From the NCBI GenBank assembly GCA_028095005.1, contig CM051462.1, positions 236,524,973-236,588,972 on the forward strand: a stretch of 64,000 nucleotides of DNA. Reading direction: 5' to 3'. Source of the stretch: Rhynchospora pubera (lineage: Eukaryota > Streptophyta > Magnoliopsida > Poales > Cyperaceae). Each line of letters begins with the position of its first letter. Position 1 is the first letter of the stretch. The notes beneath the pieces are model-generated. The model worked only from the letters and a program-made list of their open reading frames with translations. It was not told the DNA's origin and did no database searches. The position numbers and the translations under genes were made by a program. Positions 24,121 to 36,553 of the stretch are shown here, in pieces.

Positions 24121-24400
24121 TGTTATTTATTATCAACTTATCCTGCGCCAGATTTCATGGAACGGAGAAAATATGCACGAGTCTAGAAATGCACGTCATA
24201 GAGTTGAAATTACTTGAGAAAAATTTGACCATCCGACGAAGCTTATTAAATAATAGGGATCTGACGGTTCACATAACTGCTTCTCATAGCCACATCTGTT
24301 TAATTCACTCTTCAAGGGCGTACAATTTTGACCAGAGTAAAAGACAGCCTGTGTGAAAGTTATGCAACATGGAGTCCGATAAAAATGATAAAAACCAACT
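24121..24400. repeat. Right half of the Helitron-split duplicate, paralogous to about 26.26-26.48 kb
   Basis: Shared in order with 26262-26480: ACTTAT, AGTCTAGAAATGCACGTC / AGTCTAAAAATGGACGTC, GACCATCCGACGA / GACCGTCCGATGA, and CGTACAATTTTGACCAGA / CATACAATTTTGACCAGA. From 24400 to 25080 only AT-rich DNA follows, with no gene seen. Confidence 0.6.
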
Positions 24401-25079
24401 CATAAAAATTCTCTCATCCTCAGATATGCCCGTCGTTATCGAAGAAAAATTGTCAAGAGGCACGGGCTGATCCAAGTAGAACTAATCTGGTTCAATTTTT
24501 CTTTATTACTTTATAGGTGCATGTACACGCGAATAGATTATGTTAATGTAATGCATGTATTTTTTTTTAAAAAAAATATAATTAAAATTATTTACTAGGA
24601 TGCTTTTTTTGACAATTATAATTTATTAAATAAAAAATGGGAAAATGAGCATCTGGAATTTTAAATACTCAATTTCATTGTTATGTCTCGTCTGTTAATA
24701 TAAGATGCTTTTATATATGAGTAATTTAATCTATATTATTCGATAGTGGTAAAATAGGGCCTAATTTGTCGAATATGGATTTTCATCCTCTCTATAGTTG
24801 TGAAGTTGTGATAGTATGAACAATGTGAGTTTCTAGAAGGAACATTTTGAAATTCATATAAGATAATAATGACCGAAATAGGATGTCATATTTTTCGTGT
24901 CATAATAATGACAGCGGATGTGAATTCGGCTTAATCTAGACCCAAAATAAGTAAGATCTATTGATGATTTTTTCCGTGGTGAAATTGAAAATGCACATTG
25001 AAAAAAAAAGAGAGAAATGTTTCTATGTATCAACAATAATTTTATCAGTTTTCAAACTTTCAAATAATGATATCCTTTT

Positions 25080-25330
25080 TTTTTGCAGGTTTTTAAAGCT
25101 TCATGTATCAAAATATAGGAACTGCTAACAAGATAGAAAATTGTTTAGAGGTAAACTTAGTGTAGTAAATTGGTTCAGAAAAAACTTAATGTAGTAAATT
25201 TTTTAGCTACAGAACGAAGCACTTGCTGAGGTAGTTAATTAATTAATAATTGAAATGTTGAGTATGTTATTGGAAAATATGCTGCTACAGTTGTTGTTCT
25301 TAATTTTTGAAAATATTATAAAATTAGTTG
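25080..25330 (+). pseudogene. Relic last exon and 3' UTR of a fourth X8 gene copy
   Basis: TTGCAGGTTTTTAAAGCTTC parallels the intron-3 acceptor and exon 4 of X8 copies 2 and 3 (TTCAGGTTTTGGAG, then CTGC). The downstream words AACTTAGTGTAGT, GAACGAAGCA (copy 2: GAATGAAGCA) and GTTGAGTATGTTAT match the region after copy 2 (30400-30500). The six-cysteine exon is missing. It lies downstream of the duplicated block that the Helitron split, so it is probably the gene end of that block. Confidence 0.55.
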
Positions 25331-25539
25331 TGTCAATCTCTATGACTCTTATCTATCATTCGTATTTGACTCCTGTTATTACTTGTAGCAAGTAAATTTT
25401 ATCATCTGCTGTACAGCCAAGTCTCTGCGTTGGTTTTGCTTTAGTCGTTGTTGTGAAATGTGACCATGTGAGGTTACCGCACTTGATTCATGTTCTAAAT
25501 AAATGTCATTTTTTTTTCTTTTTACAATGCAACTTTGTC

Positions 25540-26480
25540 GTTACGGAATTGAAATGATAAAATCACAGTGACCAAAATTCCATCCACACGGACTAAGGGA
25601 ATATTATTATGTCAACGTGCAGTTCTAGCTCTGTACCTTTCGCATTAGGTAAGCCATACCATGTACTATAACACCAAAAAAAAAAAAAAAAAAAAAAACA
25701 AACGTTTGGCGTTCTAGCTCTGTACCTTTCGCATTAGGTAAACCATACCATGTATAACACAAAAAAAATAATAATAATAAAAACAACGTTTTGCTTGGTT
25801 AGTAGACCGTTTCATCTAAATTTTATATTTACAAAACACGGTATTATAAAAATGTGTTCACAATTATTAATGTTTCCAGCATTACGTTTCTGAAATGAAA
25901 AAAAAAAATCTTTAATTTGTTATTTTTACTGGCCGTCTCCTGGACCTAAATCGGTTATAAAATAAGATCTTCAATTAGGAGTAGTAGTATGATTCAATTA
26001 ATTAACAGTACAGCGATCGAGTTAATCAAGATTAATACTTATCATCTAGATTCTTTTCTAATAAAGCTTCAGGCTCCCCTGCCTAGGAATTTGTTCTTCA
26101 AAAAAACAAACAAAAAAAAAGTACTTATCATCTAGATGACTAGATCTAACCCATTTGCATTGTACAATGAGAAAAACGAGGGAAAGAAGGAATAATAAAG
26201 ACGAGAGACCAAAATTATTCAAATAGGCATCTAGATTCTAGCAGGCGGCTCATGATATGAACTTATGACTTATTTGGGCGAAAAGGTGCAAAAGTCTAAA
26301 AATGGACGTCGTTAGATTGACATCAGTCAGAAATCTGGACCGTCCGATGAATGAGAAGTCTTTGTTATATATCAGGGATTCAGGGGCATACAATTTTGAC
26401 CAGACAAGTCTCTGTGTTGAGTGTTGTGTGTATGAAAATAAAGTTCTTTCATCGTTGTTACGAAAATATGGTCGCAATTA
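25540..26480. repeat. Intact copy of the duplicated segment (paralogous empty site of the Helitron)
   Basis: This run aligns in order to 11200-11711 followed directly by 24121-24400, with nothing of the 12.4-kb Helitron between. Around the junction, TAGCAGGCGGCTCATGATA here corresponds to TAGTAGGCAGCTCGTCACA at 11693-11711. Divergence is substantial, so the duplication is old. Confidence 0.6.
25620..25770 (+). repeat. Local tandem duplication, two units of about 90 bp
   Basis: GTTCTAGCTCTGTACCTTTC followed by GCATTAGGTAA.CCATACCATGTA occurs at about 25621 and again at about 25711, each unit ending in an A-rich tract. It lies within the duplicated segment and is not found at 11.3 kb. Confidence 0.7.
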
Positions 26481-26850
26481 ATTATCGATAATTCTTTACG
26501 GGTCAAAGTGTCAAACAATAAATACAATATAAAGATTGAAATCACACAAGATAACGTATATGGTTCAAACAAGCAAGGACTTAAAAACATATATGCTAAA
26601 AACGATTACATATAATTTGAACTTAGTTTAATGCGGCATATATAATAAAATAAAGGTAAGTCGAAAGAAGCGTATTAACGTCAAAACGTAAATAAATAAA
26701 AAAAAATCTGTCAATTATAGAATTAGTTAGGCGAGACATATTTTAGATGCATATAAGCAGAGCTTAAGCAAGAATCTTTTTTTTCAATCACTACAGAGTA
26801 CAGAAACAAAAAGGCTTTATTCCTACAGCAGCCATACCGCTGTACGTGAT

Positions 26851-26866
26851 CCCCCCCCCCCCCCCC
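26851..26866. repeat. Homopolymer run of 16 C
   Basis: An uninterrupted (C)16 in AT-rich DNA. Its length is likely to be unreliable in sequencing. The surrounding 26480-27599 is AT-rich with no gene seen. Confidence 0.8.
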
Positions 26867-27599
26867 TCTTATATAAATATATTTACTTTCAACATTAGAA
26901 TTTGTTAGAACAAAGTATCGTGCCATTTTTTCTTGTAGAAATATATATATATTTTTTGTTGAACTATTCTTATTTATTAAGCAATGTGCTCTGCAATCAA
27001 CTCATAAAAAATTGTTATCATTTATTTAAAAAATAATTTAGGCCTTCAGATCTTCATTCTCGTCTCTATCTCTACTATTTATAAACGCACGGATCTAATA
27101 AAAATTACACGCTAGATCTAGTATGTATTCATCTATTTGTGTCATTCGGTCGATTTGATTTAGACAAGCAACAATATATTTTGATTTTTTTTGTTTTTAT
27201 AAGAAATAAATTGAGCAAGATATATAACTGTATCATTGGTAGATTGAGTAACATATTTTTATTAGACATTGTCTAATATTATTTTATTTTTTTATTTGCT
27301 CACATCAATATTTTATTTTTTTATTTGCTCACATCTTTCGCTAGGTATACTAAAATTTTGATTCCGCTCCTGCACTTTTCTATAGTTTCTCGTGCAATTG
27401 TGTGGTGATTTATTGTTTTCCTTTTTATAACTCACAGGAGTATCCATTTCTTTTCCAACCATTTTACCAAGGATTAGATGTTTTTTCATTTCTTTATATT
27501 GGGGCAGTTTTAAAACGGAATCACAGTTCTGCATTGCAGATTTTTGTCTTCTGTAATCATATTTTTGTTTGGATTCAACTCTTGTACATTAAACATTTT

Positions 27600-28367
27600 G
27601 GTGTCGTTTGTTTGTGATTTAGTGGTGCATAATTTAAGTTATGCATTCTTAAGTCATCAAACACCTCTTACATAAGATGCCTTAAGGGTGCAATAAGTAC
27701 ATAAAATGTCTTAAGGGTGCATAACTTATTGCATCTAAAGATGTTGCATAAGTTATGTATTGGTCCCCTTTAATTTTTCTTCCAACAATACCCCTCAGAA
27801 ATAATTAATAATAATATATAATTAAAAAAATAGTTAATAATAATTAATAAATAATAATATTTAATAAGTAACAAATAATTATTAAAAATCATAAATAATA
27901 ATTAATTATTATAATTAATAATTAAATAATAAAAATTAATAATATTGAACAATTAATATTAATTATTAATAATAACGGTATAATAATAATAATTATTAAT
28001 TACAAATAATTAATCAATAATACTTTTTATTATTAAATAATTAATGATATTTATAATATTTAATTAAAAGAAATTATTAATATTTCATAAAAATAAAAAT
28101 AATTTATTATTAACATTAATAATTAATTATAATTAGTATTTAATAATATTTAATTATTATTAATACACAATATACGTATTATTAATACATAATACTAATT
28201 CAAATTAAATAATTCAACTTGAAGGACATTTTAGTCTTTTGACATGAATATATGCATGCATTAAGTTACTCATCTTTACTATATGATCAAACATACATTG
28301 CATAACACTACATAAACACTTATGCATCCTTAACTTATGCAATTTTTTACTGCACACAAACGCCCCC
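27600..28367. mobile_element. 768-bp TIR element with very AT-rich core
   Basis: The left end GGTGTCGTTTGTTTGTGA and the right end CACACAAACGCCCCC are imperfect inverted repeats. Each is followed inward by a TGCATAA/TTATGCA-rich stretch (AAGTTATGCATTCTTAAG; CTTATGCATCCTTAACTTAT). The flanks are TTT on both sides, a 3-bp A/T target duplication as in the smaller GTTTGG-end MITEs. The core (27790-28200) is almost pure A/T. No coding capacity. Confidence 0.7.
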
Positions 28368-29348
28368 TTTATCTTTTTTTCATTATTTTTATTTTAGTGT
28401 AATTTGTATTTTGTTCCCACTGTCATTCGCGGTGATTTTCCAGAATAATCTGTGGTTATACGAGAGACCATAATACTAGATTGAGAAAGCTTATCCATTG
28501 GAACTCTCTCTCTCTCTCTGTCAGAAAGCTTACCAAGACTGCTCAGCAAACTCAGCTCAAAAAAAAAAAAAAAAAAGCTTAACCATTAACGCATTTGCCA
28601 AATAATGTAACTCAAGCAACAAACAAAGTGGTTTCTAACTTTCTATTCTTAAAAAGCCAACACAATGGTTTTTACACGTCCCAAAATAATAATAATAATA
28701 ATAGAAAAAAAAAGAAAATTAGTGGAGCTTGGCGAATCATAGTAAAGGTCGTTAAAAAGAAAGACCACTTTTCCAATATCGCTTGCTTTTAGAAATGGTC
28801 CCATTTGTCTTCAAGTGAAAATTCGGAAAGACCTCTCTGTCTTTGAGCGTTTCACATGCAAATATGCAATAAATAGCACTAATCAGTAATTTACTGTCTA
28901 TTCATTGCAAAGTATGCGACAGTCTCCACTATCAACTTCTCCACTTTTGGGTAAATTAAAGCTGTGAAAAATCTGTGTGGATTCTCTGTTACAATCTAAA
29001 TGCAACAACTTGTATTTGTCTTTTTCCCACGGGAAAAAAATCAACTTACAAAAAAAAAAATACAGATCATATTGAAAATCAGCTTAAAGAAAAACATTTT
29101 TGTCATGAAAACCTTTAATATGAAGGTGGGAGTAATGAGTTAATGAATTATAACATAGTCCGGATGATAAAATTTGCAACAGAACATCCGGTTTCCCTAA
29201 ATAGCCGTTAGTGCCTTATCTTCTGCCTCTCTTCAAGACCTTCCCTCTTTAAATAGCGCACTTGTGCACTAGTTTTAACGCAAATTAATTTTTACCGAGC
29301 TTGTACTTTCCATCTCCCTAATTAAATCCATTTCTCAAGAGTGCTTCC

Positions 29349-30387
29349 ATGGAAAGACTGTCCATGAATCTCAGTTCATATGTCCTACTGCTCTACCTCA
29401 TTTCTGGTAATTGATCTAGTTAATTAGCTTCGATACAAATGTATTTTGCTCTATTCTATTCTGTACTTGCATTTTGCTATTTTTATTTAATATTTAATAT
29501 CATTTTCCATATAATTTTCTTAATTCACTTTATTTTTGTGTGTTCAGGAGGTGGCATGGTGGTGCGCTCACAGTCAGAGGTATGTATAAACATTTAAATA
29601 TCTCAATTATATACACACACTAGCAATTAATTCCTTAATTATTGCATTTAACATAAGTACATAACATATATATTTTATCAAATATCGTACTAATTAATAT
29701 GAGGAACACCCGATTACAAAACTCTGGTGTAATTATTATGTCAACAATGTTGCATTTTACACGCTCATAACTCATAATTAATGAGAAAAGCAATAATAAT
29801 CCGAATTTATCAAAAAATGTAGAAAACATGGTGTGTGGCAAAACCTTCGACTGACGAGGTAGCCCTAGTTGACAACATAAGCTACGCATGCTCCATAGTA
29901 GACTGCACTATATTGCGAGAGGGGCATTCATGCTTCTACCCAAACAACAACATCTCTCATGCCTCCATTGCCATGAATCTCTACTTCCAATCTCGCGGCC
30001 GCAACAACTGGAACTGCGATTTCAAGAACTCCGGACTAATTGTCTCTACCGACCCGAGTAAGTAAATACAATTAGTTACTTTTCTTGTGTTTCTGGTTAA
30101 TTAGTTGTCATTCATTGTTTGTATAGAGGATAGTGTTGATTTTGTGCAAAATTGGCATGCATTTACCTTGTATTTGACAAAAAAGAAAGTGTTTTTGGGA
30201 ATTAATTAAATAAAAAGGGCAAAGTGAGAATTGATCATGATTTTTTGTTTAGTATCAAGAATTTGCCATATTTTTTTCTTTGGTATCAACAATTAATTTC
30301 CTCAATTTTTAAAATTTCCATTAATGATTGTTTTTTTTTTCTTTTTCAGGTTTTGGAGGCTGCATTTATCCATTTGGTAACTATTAA
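29349..30387 (+). CDS. Small secreted X8/CBM43-domain protein, copy 2
   Basis: Exons 29349-29406, 29548-29579, 29823-30057 and 30350-30387; phases 1, 0, 1; 120 aa. The signal peptide is MERLSMNLSSYVLLLYLISG, with a short spacer (GGMVVRSQSE). The X8 domain opens KTWCVAKPSTDEVALVDN, has six cysteines (WC, AC, DC, SC, NC, GC) and the landmarks ASIAMNLYFQS, NNWNCDF and GLIVSTDPS, and ends CIYPFGNY. It is much closer to copy 3 than to copy 1. A TTTAAATAG box near 29250 lies in an equivalent place before copy 3. It probably binds callose in the wall, as for the family. No break seen. Confidence 0.87.
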
Positions 30388-31805
30388 CAATAAAAAGGAT
30401 CGTTTATAGTTAACTTAGTGTAGTGATTCTGTAGTTAAGAATGAAGCATATGTCGTGGTAGCTAATTATTGAAAGGTTGAGTATGTTATGTGCTTAAGCC
30501 TTAATTAATTTAAGAAGATGTTATAAAATTAGTTTACTGTTATATTGTTATCTAGCATGTGCCAAATCTTCCGTTGATTTCTGTGTATCAGTAGCACAGT
30601 TGCGATACATTTTGTAATTATTCTAAATCCCTGGACACACGTCGGCCTAATAAAAAAATGTATTCAGAGAATCATAACCCATTTATATAAGTAATCCCGC
30701 AAAAGAAAAATAATTGAAGTAAATAAATGTATTAAGAATTTAAGAGAATCAGCACCCGTAACCCACTACATAAGTACTCCCGCTAAATTAAAATAATTTT
30801 ACAAATATAAATACTGATGCTTTTAATTTTTATTATCCGGCCTTGCTTGAATTAATAAGTGAAAACTGATGTGATTGGATTGTGGGACCTATCCATACTC
30901 CATAGCATGGTGGTTCCGTGACCAGCTAATTATTTCCAAAACAAACCGTAAAATTTGTGAAAATCAAGGAAAAAAAAAAAGCCAGAAAAACATTCTAGAA
31001 TACAATTAATGATTGCATTCGTATCTTTGGACAGTAAAAATCCTTACCCTACCCAGTGATATTGAAGAAACTAAAAGCGGGGGGAAAAAAGGACAGATCA
31101 ATTTTGTTACAGCCCCCACTCTCATTGCTGCTTCAATTTAGAGAGATTTTAGAAGCTACCTAGAATTCATTACCTTCGTAATATATCCATCTGATCATGT
31201 ATGTTGATAATTTTATGTCGATTCTCTCTTTCATGCATAATGGTGCAACTATAAGTGTTGTACGTATTCAATTTCTTAATGTTAAGCCAATCAATTATCG
31301 TTTCCACATTTTCTTCCTACTGCCAATAATTCATTTATAGTAGCAAAGTCTTCTCCAAAAGACTCCTCTAAATGAAAATGATTACATAACAGAGTTGTGA
31401 ATTTGGTCAAGTTCCTATCTGTTGGCTTTAATTGCCTTCCGTGCATGTCAAAAATAAATAAATAAATAAATATATCAAGTTCCAATTATTTAAAATGAGT
31501 TCACTTGTTAAAGTTTTTTCTTTGATGAATTTTTATTCGACAATACCATTTACAATAGTCTTTCATCTCTATCTCTACTTGTTATAAAAGCACGGATCCA
31601 AGAGGAATTGGATTTCATTCAACTCATGGTTGGGAACTCCTAATTGGTTCGTGGTTACACGCTAGATCTAATGTGTAAATACATATTTGTGTTGTTCGAT
31701 AAATTTGATCTATGGTTGGATATCAATCGACAAACGAAATAATAATATGTTTTGAATTTTTATCTAATAAAAAACTAAATTGAGCAAACATATCTATCGG
31801 TAGAG

Positions 31806-32083
31806 TAGGGGTGGGCGCGGTATACCGCGAATACGCGAAACCGTTCCGTTCCGTCCATGTGAAACGTATAATGGAACAAAATTTAATTCCGTTTCGCAAA
31901 CGGAACGGAAAACGGAATGCAATTCGTGATTCGTTTATGTAAAATACAGTGTAAATTATACCGTTCCGCTACGTTCCGTCCATACGGAACGAATACGAAT
32001 CAGCCGGTACATACCGTTTGCTGAAACGGAACGGAATACGGAATGGCTCATTCCGTTTCCGTTTAATACGTTGCCCAGGTCTA
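31806..32083. mobile_element. hAT-type MITE, 278 bp, with perfect 8-bp target duplication
   Basis: Starts TAGGGGTGGGC and ends GCCCAGGTCTA, flanked on both sides by CGGTAGAG (31798-31805 and 32084-32091). The interior is built of ACGGAACGG and CCGTTCCG words in both orientations. Non-coding. It is absent from the equivalent place in duplication unit 2. Confidence 0.85.
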
Positions 32084-32229
32084 CGGTAGAGTGAGCAATT
32101 GTATAATATTATTTTATTTCTTTATACGAGAGCATCTTTTGCAAATACTTTTTAACCACCGCTTCAACTTAAATTGCAGCCCACATAGCTTCCAAAACCA
32201 AAGGGCCTGCAAGTCTATGTGTAACCTCA

Positions 32230-33244
32230 TTGATCCGAAAAATTTAAAAATAATATTAAAATAATATTAAAATAATATAAAATAATAATAATAATATCTA
32301 TATAATCAAAATTATTTAAATATATAGTACCACAATTACGGAATTTCAGATTTTGATCCTAATTACGGAATCACATATTCCGTAATAAGCAAATTACGGA
32401 ATGCTGGATTCCGTAACGAGCTTGTTACAAAATATGGGATTCCTAATTAGGCCAGAGAAGGTTTTTTGCCATTTTCAAATTATTTTAATGATTGAGAATT
32501 GTATATTAATTTATTTGATTGTATTTTTTTAATTATTATTATGGTTTTTATTTTAATTAATTTTCAATTATCTAAACTTTTTGTAGTTGTTACCTTAATA
32601 CCTAATTTATAGTTTCTAATATATTTATTGTAAATTTTTTTTTTAGTTGTTAACAAGCCAATAAGTTGCAGTGCAGCTTACCCGGCAGCTTGTACGTCAT
32701 TAACAAAGCACACGAATTTCGGTGTAAAATTCTCTGTTCGATTTGCTGCAAATTAAACCCAAATTAAATAATGCTTCTTTTAGTGAAATTGAGATCACAT
32801 AATTCAATAGTCAAGTATCGATAAGTCTACAAATTTCCAAATATTTCAATTAACTTCTTTCACTGAAAAATGTACTACCCTTATTATTCAAGGGGGGTTT
32901 CCATTAATCATGTCTAGGTGTGCTGATTGTGATCGGTTCTCTACCCGCAGTGCTCAATTTGTCTATGATAAATTCTCAATTTTAACATTTTCCACAGAAC
33001 AATTTATGCCGTTCAGATCCACTTGTGATTTTTTAATTCCAAATATTTTGCAATTGAGATGGCGTTCTTTATTTATTTTATAAAATTATATGAACAACTA
33101 CCCTGTATTTAATTTTAGGTCCAGTATATAAACCCGTTCCATTCCTTTGCACAATTATAGAATTTGAAATTTTGAACCTCAAAGCTATTTCTTATTATTA
33201 TTTTTTTTAAGATTTTTTAACATAAACAAAATCATTGGGAAAAA
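32230..33244. other. Spacer between the two X8 duplication units, no gene seen
   Basis: AT-rich. A short run of ATTACGGAAT-type words (32335-32420, about four copies, some reading ATTCCGTAA) is the only pattern noticed. Confidence 0.4.
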
Positions 33245-33695
33245 ATGAGCGAGAAAACAAAGCAACCTACAATAAAGTTTCTATTCTCAAAAAGCCAGCA
33301 ACGGTTTTTTACGCGTAAACCCATAAAAATGAAAAGAAAATTAGCGGAGCTTGACTTCACAATGAAGTTCGTTATAAGAAGATAACCCTTTCCATTATTG
33401 CTTTTCTAGAAACGGTCTAAAATTGTCTTTTTCAAGTGAAATTCGGAAAGACTTCTCTGTTTTTGACCGTTCCACCTGTGACAATCTCATAATCAGCACT
33501 AATTAGCGATTTAATGTATATTCATTGCAAAATTTGGTATAGTTACCATCAAATGAAAAAAAAGGAAGGAAAATAGGAAATAGACAATGCGATTAACCAA
33601 TAACTTCTTCACTGCCGGGAAAAGCTGTTAAAAGTATCAGTCTGGATTTTCTGTTACAATTTGTATACAACAAGTAGAGCTCCCTCTATTTCATA

Positions 33696-33852
33696 GGGTG
33701 CGTTTGGATGAGAGAAGAAGAAGAGGAAGAAGGAAGATGGAAAGAAAAAAAATTATAAACAATCCAAACTCTTCACAAAGTTACACACTTCCCAATACTT
33801 CTTTCCACTTCTTCCCTTCTTCCTTTCTTCCCACACCTATCCAAACGCACCC
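33696..33852. mobile_element. MITE of the GTTTGGATG-end family, copy b
   Basis: GGGTGCGTTTGGATG to CATATCCAAACGCACCC-type ends (right end CTATCCAAACGCACCC), flanked by ATA on both sides. It lies 330 bp upstream of X8 copy 3. It is nearly the same length and sequence as copies c and d, including ACTCTTCACAAAGTTACACA. Confidence 0.85.
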
Positions 33853-34185
33853 ATAAGAAATGAAGAACAGTTTTTCAACAAAAAAAAAAAGAAAATTACC
33901 GAAGAACAAATCACATTGAAATTTTCTGAAAGTAGGATCAGATATCTTTCTTATTACAACTGGCTTTAAAATTAAAATACAGGTGGAACAGATGTGTAAG
34001 TGAACTACACCACAGTTACTATGAGAAGTTTTGCATCAGAAATCCACCTTACATCATCCTCTTTAAATAGTGCACGAGCCCACAAACCACAGTCCACAGC
34101 ACAAGTTCATTCCTATTAAAATTAAAATTATAATTATAATTTTCATCTCATCTGCTGCTCTAATCCATTTCTCAAGAGTGCCTCC

Positions 34186-35603
34186 ATGGGAAGACTGTTG
34201 GTGAACCTCAGTTCATCCCTCCTCCTGCTCTGCCTCATCTGTGGTGCTTGATCTAATTAATTTGGATTACTTTATTTTGAGCTCAAACATTTTTCATGTC
34301 TATCAAATGTCTATAATTTAATTTTATTTTGTAGTTGCCTTTTGCTCTGTTTCATTTTATATTTTTTTTGTGTTCAGGAGGTAGCATGGTGGTGCGCTCT
34401 CAGTCAGATCAGGTATGTAACAACATTTCTCAAAAATCACAATTAAATCCACTTAATGCCTAAAATTTAGTTAACTTATTTTCACAAAAATCCCACTGAT
34501 ATAAGGAATAAGCATCTAATTGGAACTCAGGTGTAATTCTTATTATTTCATCAAAGTTGCAACTTACACACTTCTTACTAGGAATAAATGAAGAACACAA
34601 TAACAATTCCAATGTTTTAAAAATGTAGGAAACATGGTGCGTGGCAAAACCTTCAAGTGATGAGGTTGCTCTACTCAACAACTTAAACTACGCATGCTCG
34701 ATAGTAAACTGCACCATCTTTCAAGAAGGGTATTCCTGTTTCTACCCCAACAACAACATCTCTCATGCTTCCATTGCCATGAATCTCTACTTCCAATCTC
34801 ATGGCCGCAACAACTGGAACTGCGATTTCAACAGCTCTGGCCTAATTGTCTCTACCGACCCAAGTAAGTAGTACAATTAATTTGATACTTAAGTTGTGCT
34901 TATTCTAGTTGTAATTTATCGTTTGTATAGAAAATACTGTTAACTTTGGGTGCGTTTGGATATAGGAAGAAAGAAGAAGAAAAAGAAAGAAGGAAGAAAA
35001 AAAATTATAAACAATTCAAACTCTTCACAAAGTTACACACTTCCCAATACTTCTTCCCACTTCTTCCCTTCTTCCCTTCTTCCCACACCTATCCAAACGG
35101 AGCCTTTGTGAAGATTGGCATGCATTATGCATATGCCTTGTAATTGACAGAGAAGGCATATTGCTTCTTAACATTTTCACTTCTCAAACCACCTCCACCT
35201 TCCTTTTTGGCAATTTATTACATAAAAAGAGAACAAAGTTAAAATCGATCATATATTTTTGGAAGAAACAAAATATATTATCCTGCAAGTCGATATGGAA
35301 GTTCATTATATACTTGCCTTCTAAACTACATTTTGCTTAGCCATTTTTATGCTGGATATTTATGGATGTAAATTTCTTGCACGAGGTGCTATTACATATG
35401 AGCAACTTCCATCTATACCGAGTATTCCGCTTAAGATAGGCCCCAAAAAAGTAGGATATTTTGTGGTTTTTGAAAAGAAAAGAAAGAAGAAAAATAAGTC
35501 GTAAATTCTTTACTACCAACGATGAAATATTTGAAATTTTCAATTAACAATTGATTTTATTTTTTCAGGTTTTGGAGACTGCGTTTATCTATTTGGTAAC
35601 TAG
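34186..35603 (+). CDS. Small secreted X8/CBM43-domain protein, copy 3
   Basis: Exons 34186-34243, 34378-34412, 34629-34863 and 35569-35603; phases 1, 0, 1; 120 aa. Signal peptide MGRLLVNLSSSLLLLCLICG, spacer GGSMVVRSQSDQ. The X8 domain opens ETWCVAKPSSDEVALLNN, has six cysteines and the landmarks ASIAMNLYFQS and GLIVSTDPS, and ends DCVYLFGN. Exon 3 is again exactly 235 bp. Intron 3 has been enlarged by a MITE at 34948-35104, 84 bp past the donor; the splice sites are unharmed. TTTAAATAG near 34068 probably serves as the TATA box. Role as for copies 1 and 2. Confidence 0.87.
34948..35104. mobile_element. MITE of the GTTTGGATG-end family, copy c, in intron 3 of X8 copy 3
   Basis: Ends GGGTGCGTTTGGATA and TATCCAAACGGAGCC, flanked by TTT on both sides; 157 bp like copy b. 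No equivalent is present in intron 3 of X8 copy 2, so it inserted after the duplication. Confidence 0.85.
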
Positions 35604-36553
35604 TGATGACAAGAAAAAGGATGGTTTATACTCTATAGTTTAATTAATAATAACTAATAAAAAGATGCACTTGTTGTGGCAGTTAAATAACTCGAAAGGT
35701 TGAGAGTATGCTATTAGTTGACTGCTTGTTGTGCTTATTTTAAGAAAATATTATAAAATTAATTTACTGCTACGGTTATTATCTAGAATGGGTCAAACTT
35801 TCTCGTTGATTTCTGTGAATCAGTGACACTGCTGTGTAACATTTTATATTGTTATTTTAGAGAATCAATTTTAATAAAAAATGTTATCAGAGAATCAGCA
35901 CCGGTTATATAACTACTCCCGCTAAATTGAAATAATTAAAATAAATAAATGCCAAATTTAAAATGTATTCAGAGAATCAAGACCCATAAGTACTCCCGCT
36001 AAATTAAAACAATAAAGGTAAATAAACACTGATGCTTGTTATTTTTATCTGGCCTTGGCTTTAGTAAGTGAAAAACTTATTTGATAAGATTGTGGGACCT
36101 ATATATCCAAAGCATGGTGGTTTGATGACTCTTAGCTAATTATATCCAAAACAAACCGTAAAGTTATGACTTATGAGAAACAAGAAGAAAGAAACCAAAA
36201 GAAAACCATAAAAGACAAATAGAATGCCACATGTTAAGCCTAGAATCAATTGTCATTGCATCCGGATCTTTGCACAGTAACAATTACCCAATCAATGCAA
36301 AAAAGAGCAGAAGAAAAAAGAAACTCAATTTCTTTTAGAAGTACCTTAGAATTAATTACTTCCACAATTTGTCCATCTCATCATGTATGCTGGTAATTTT
36401 GTATCGATCCTTTCTCTTTGATGCAACATGGTGCAAATAAATCAAGTGTTGTTGTTGTATTCACCTTCTTCTAAGCCAATTGTTGTTCCCACATTTGCTT
36501 TCTTCCTTGCCAATAATTCATTTTTCAGTCTTCTTTAACGAACACTCCTCTAT

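Larger units (their letters stand above)
28570..32230 (+). repeat. Tandem duplication unit 1, contains X8 gene copy 2
   Basis: Aligns in order with 33245-36985. Upstream: TTTCTATTCTTAAAAAGCCA / TTTCTATTCTCAAAAAGCCA and the TTTAAATAG promoter box. Then comes the X8 gene, and downstream GATTGTGGGACCTAT, TAGCATGGTGGTT / AAGCATGGTGGTT, TCAAGTTCCTATCTGTTG / TCAAGTTCCTTTCTGTTG and CCCACATAGCTTC. Unit 1 carries a hAT MITE that unit 2 lacks. Confidence 0.75.

Noticed and set aside
27790..28200. Possible origin or scaffold attachment region from the extreme A/T stretch
   Set aside because: It is the core of the 768-bp inverted-repeat element; base composition alone is not evidence of function.
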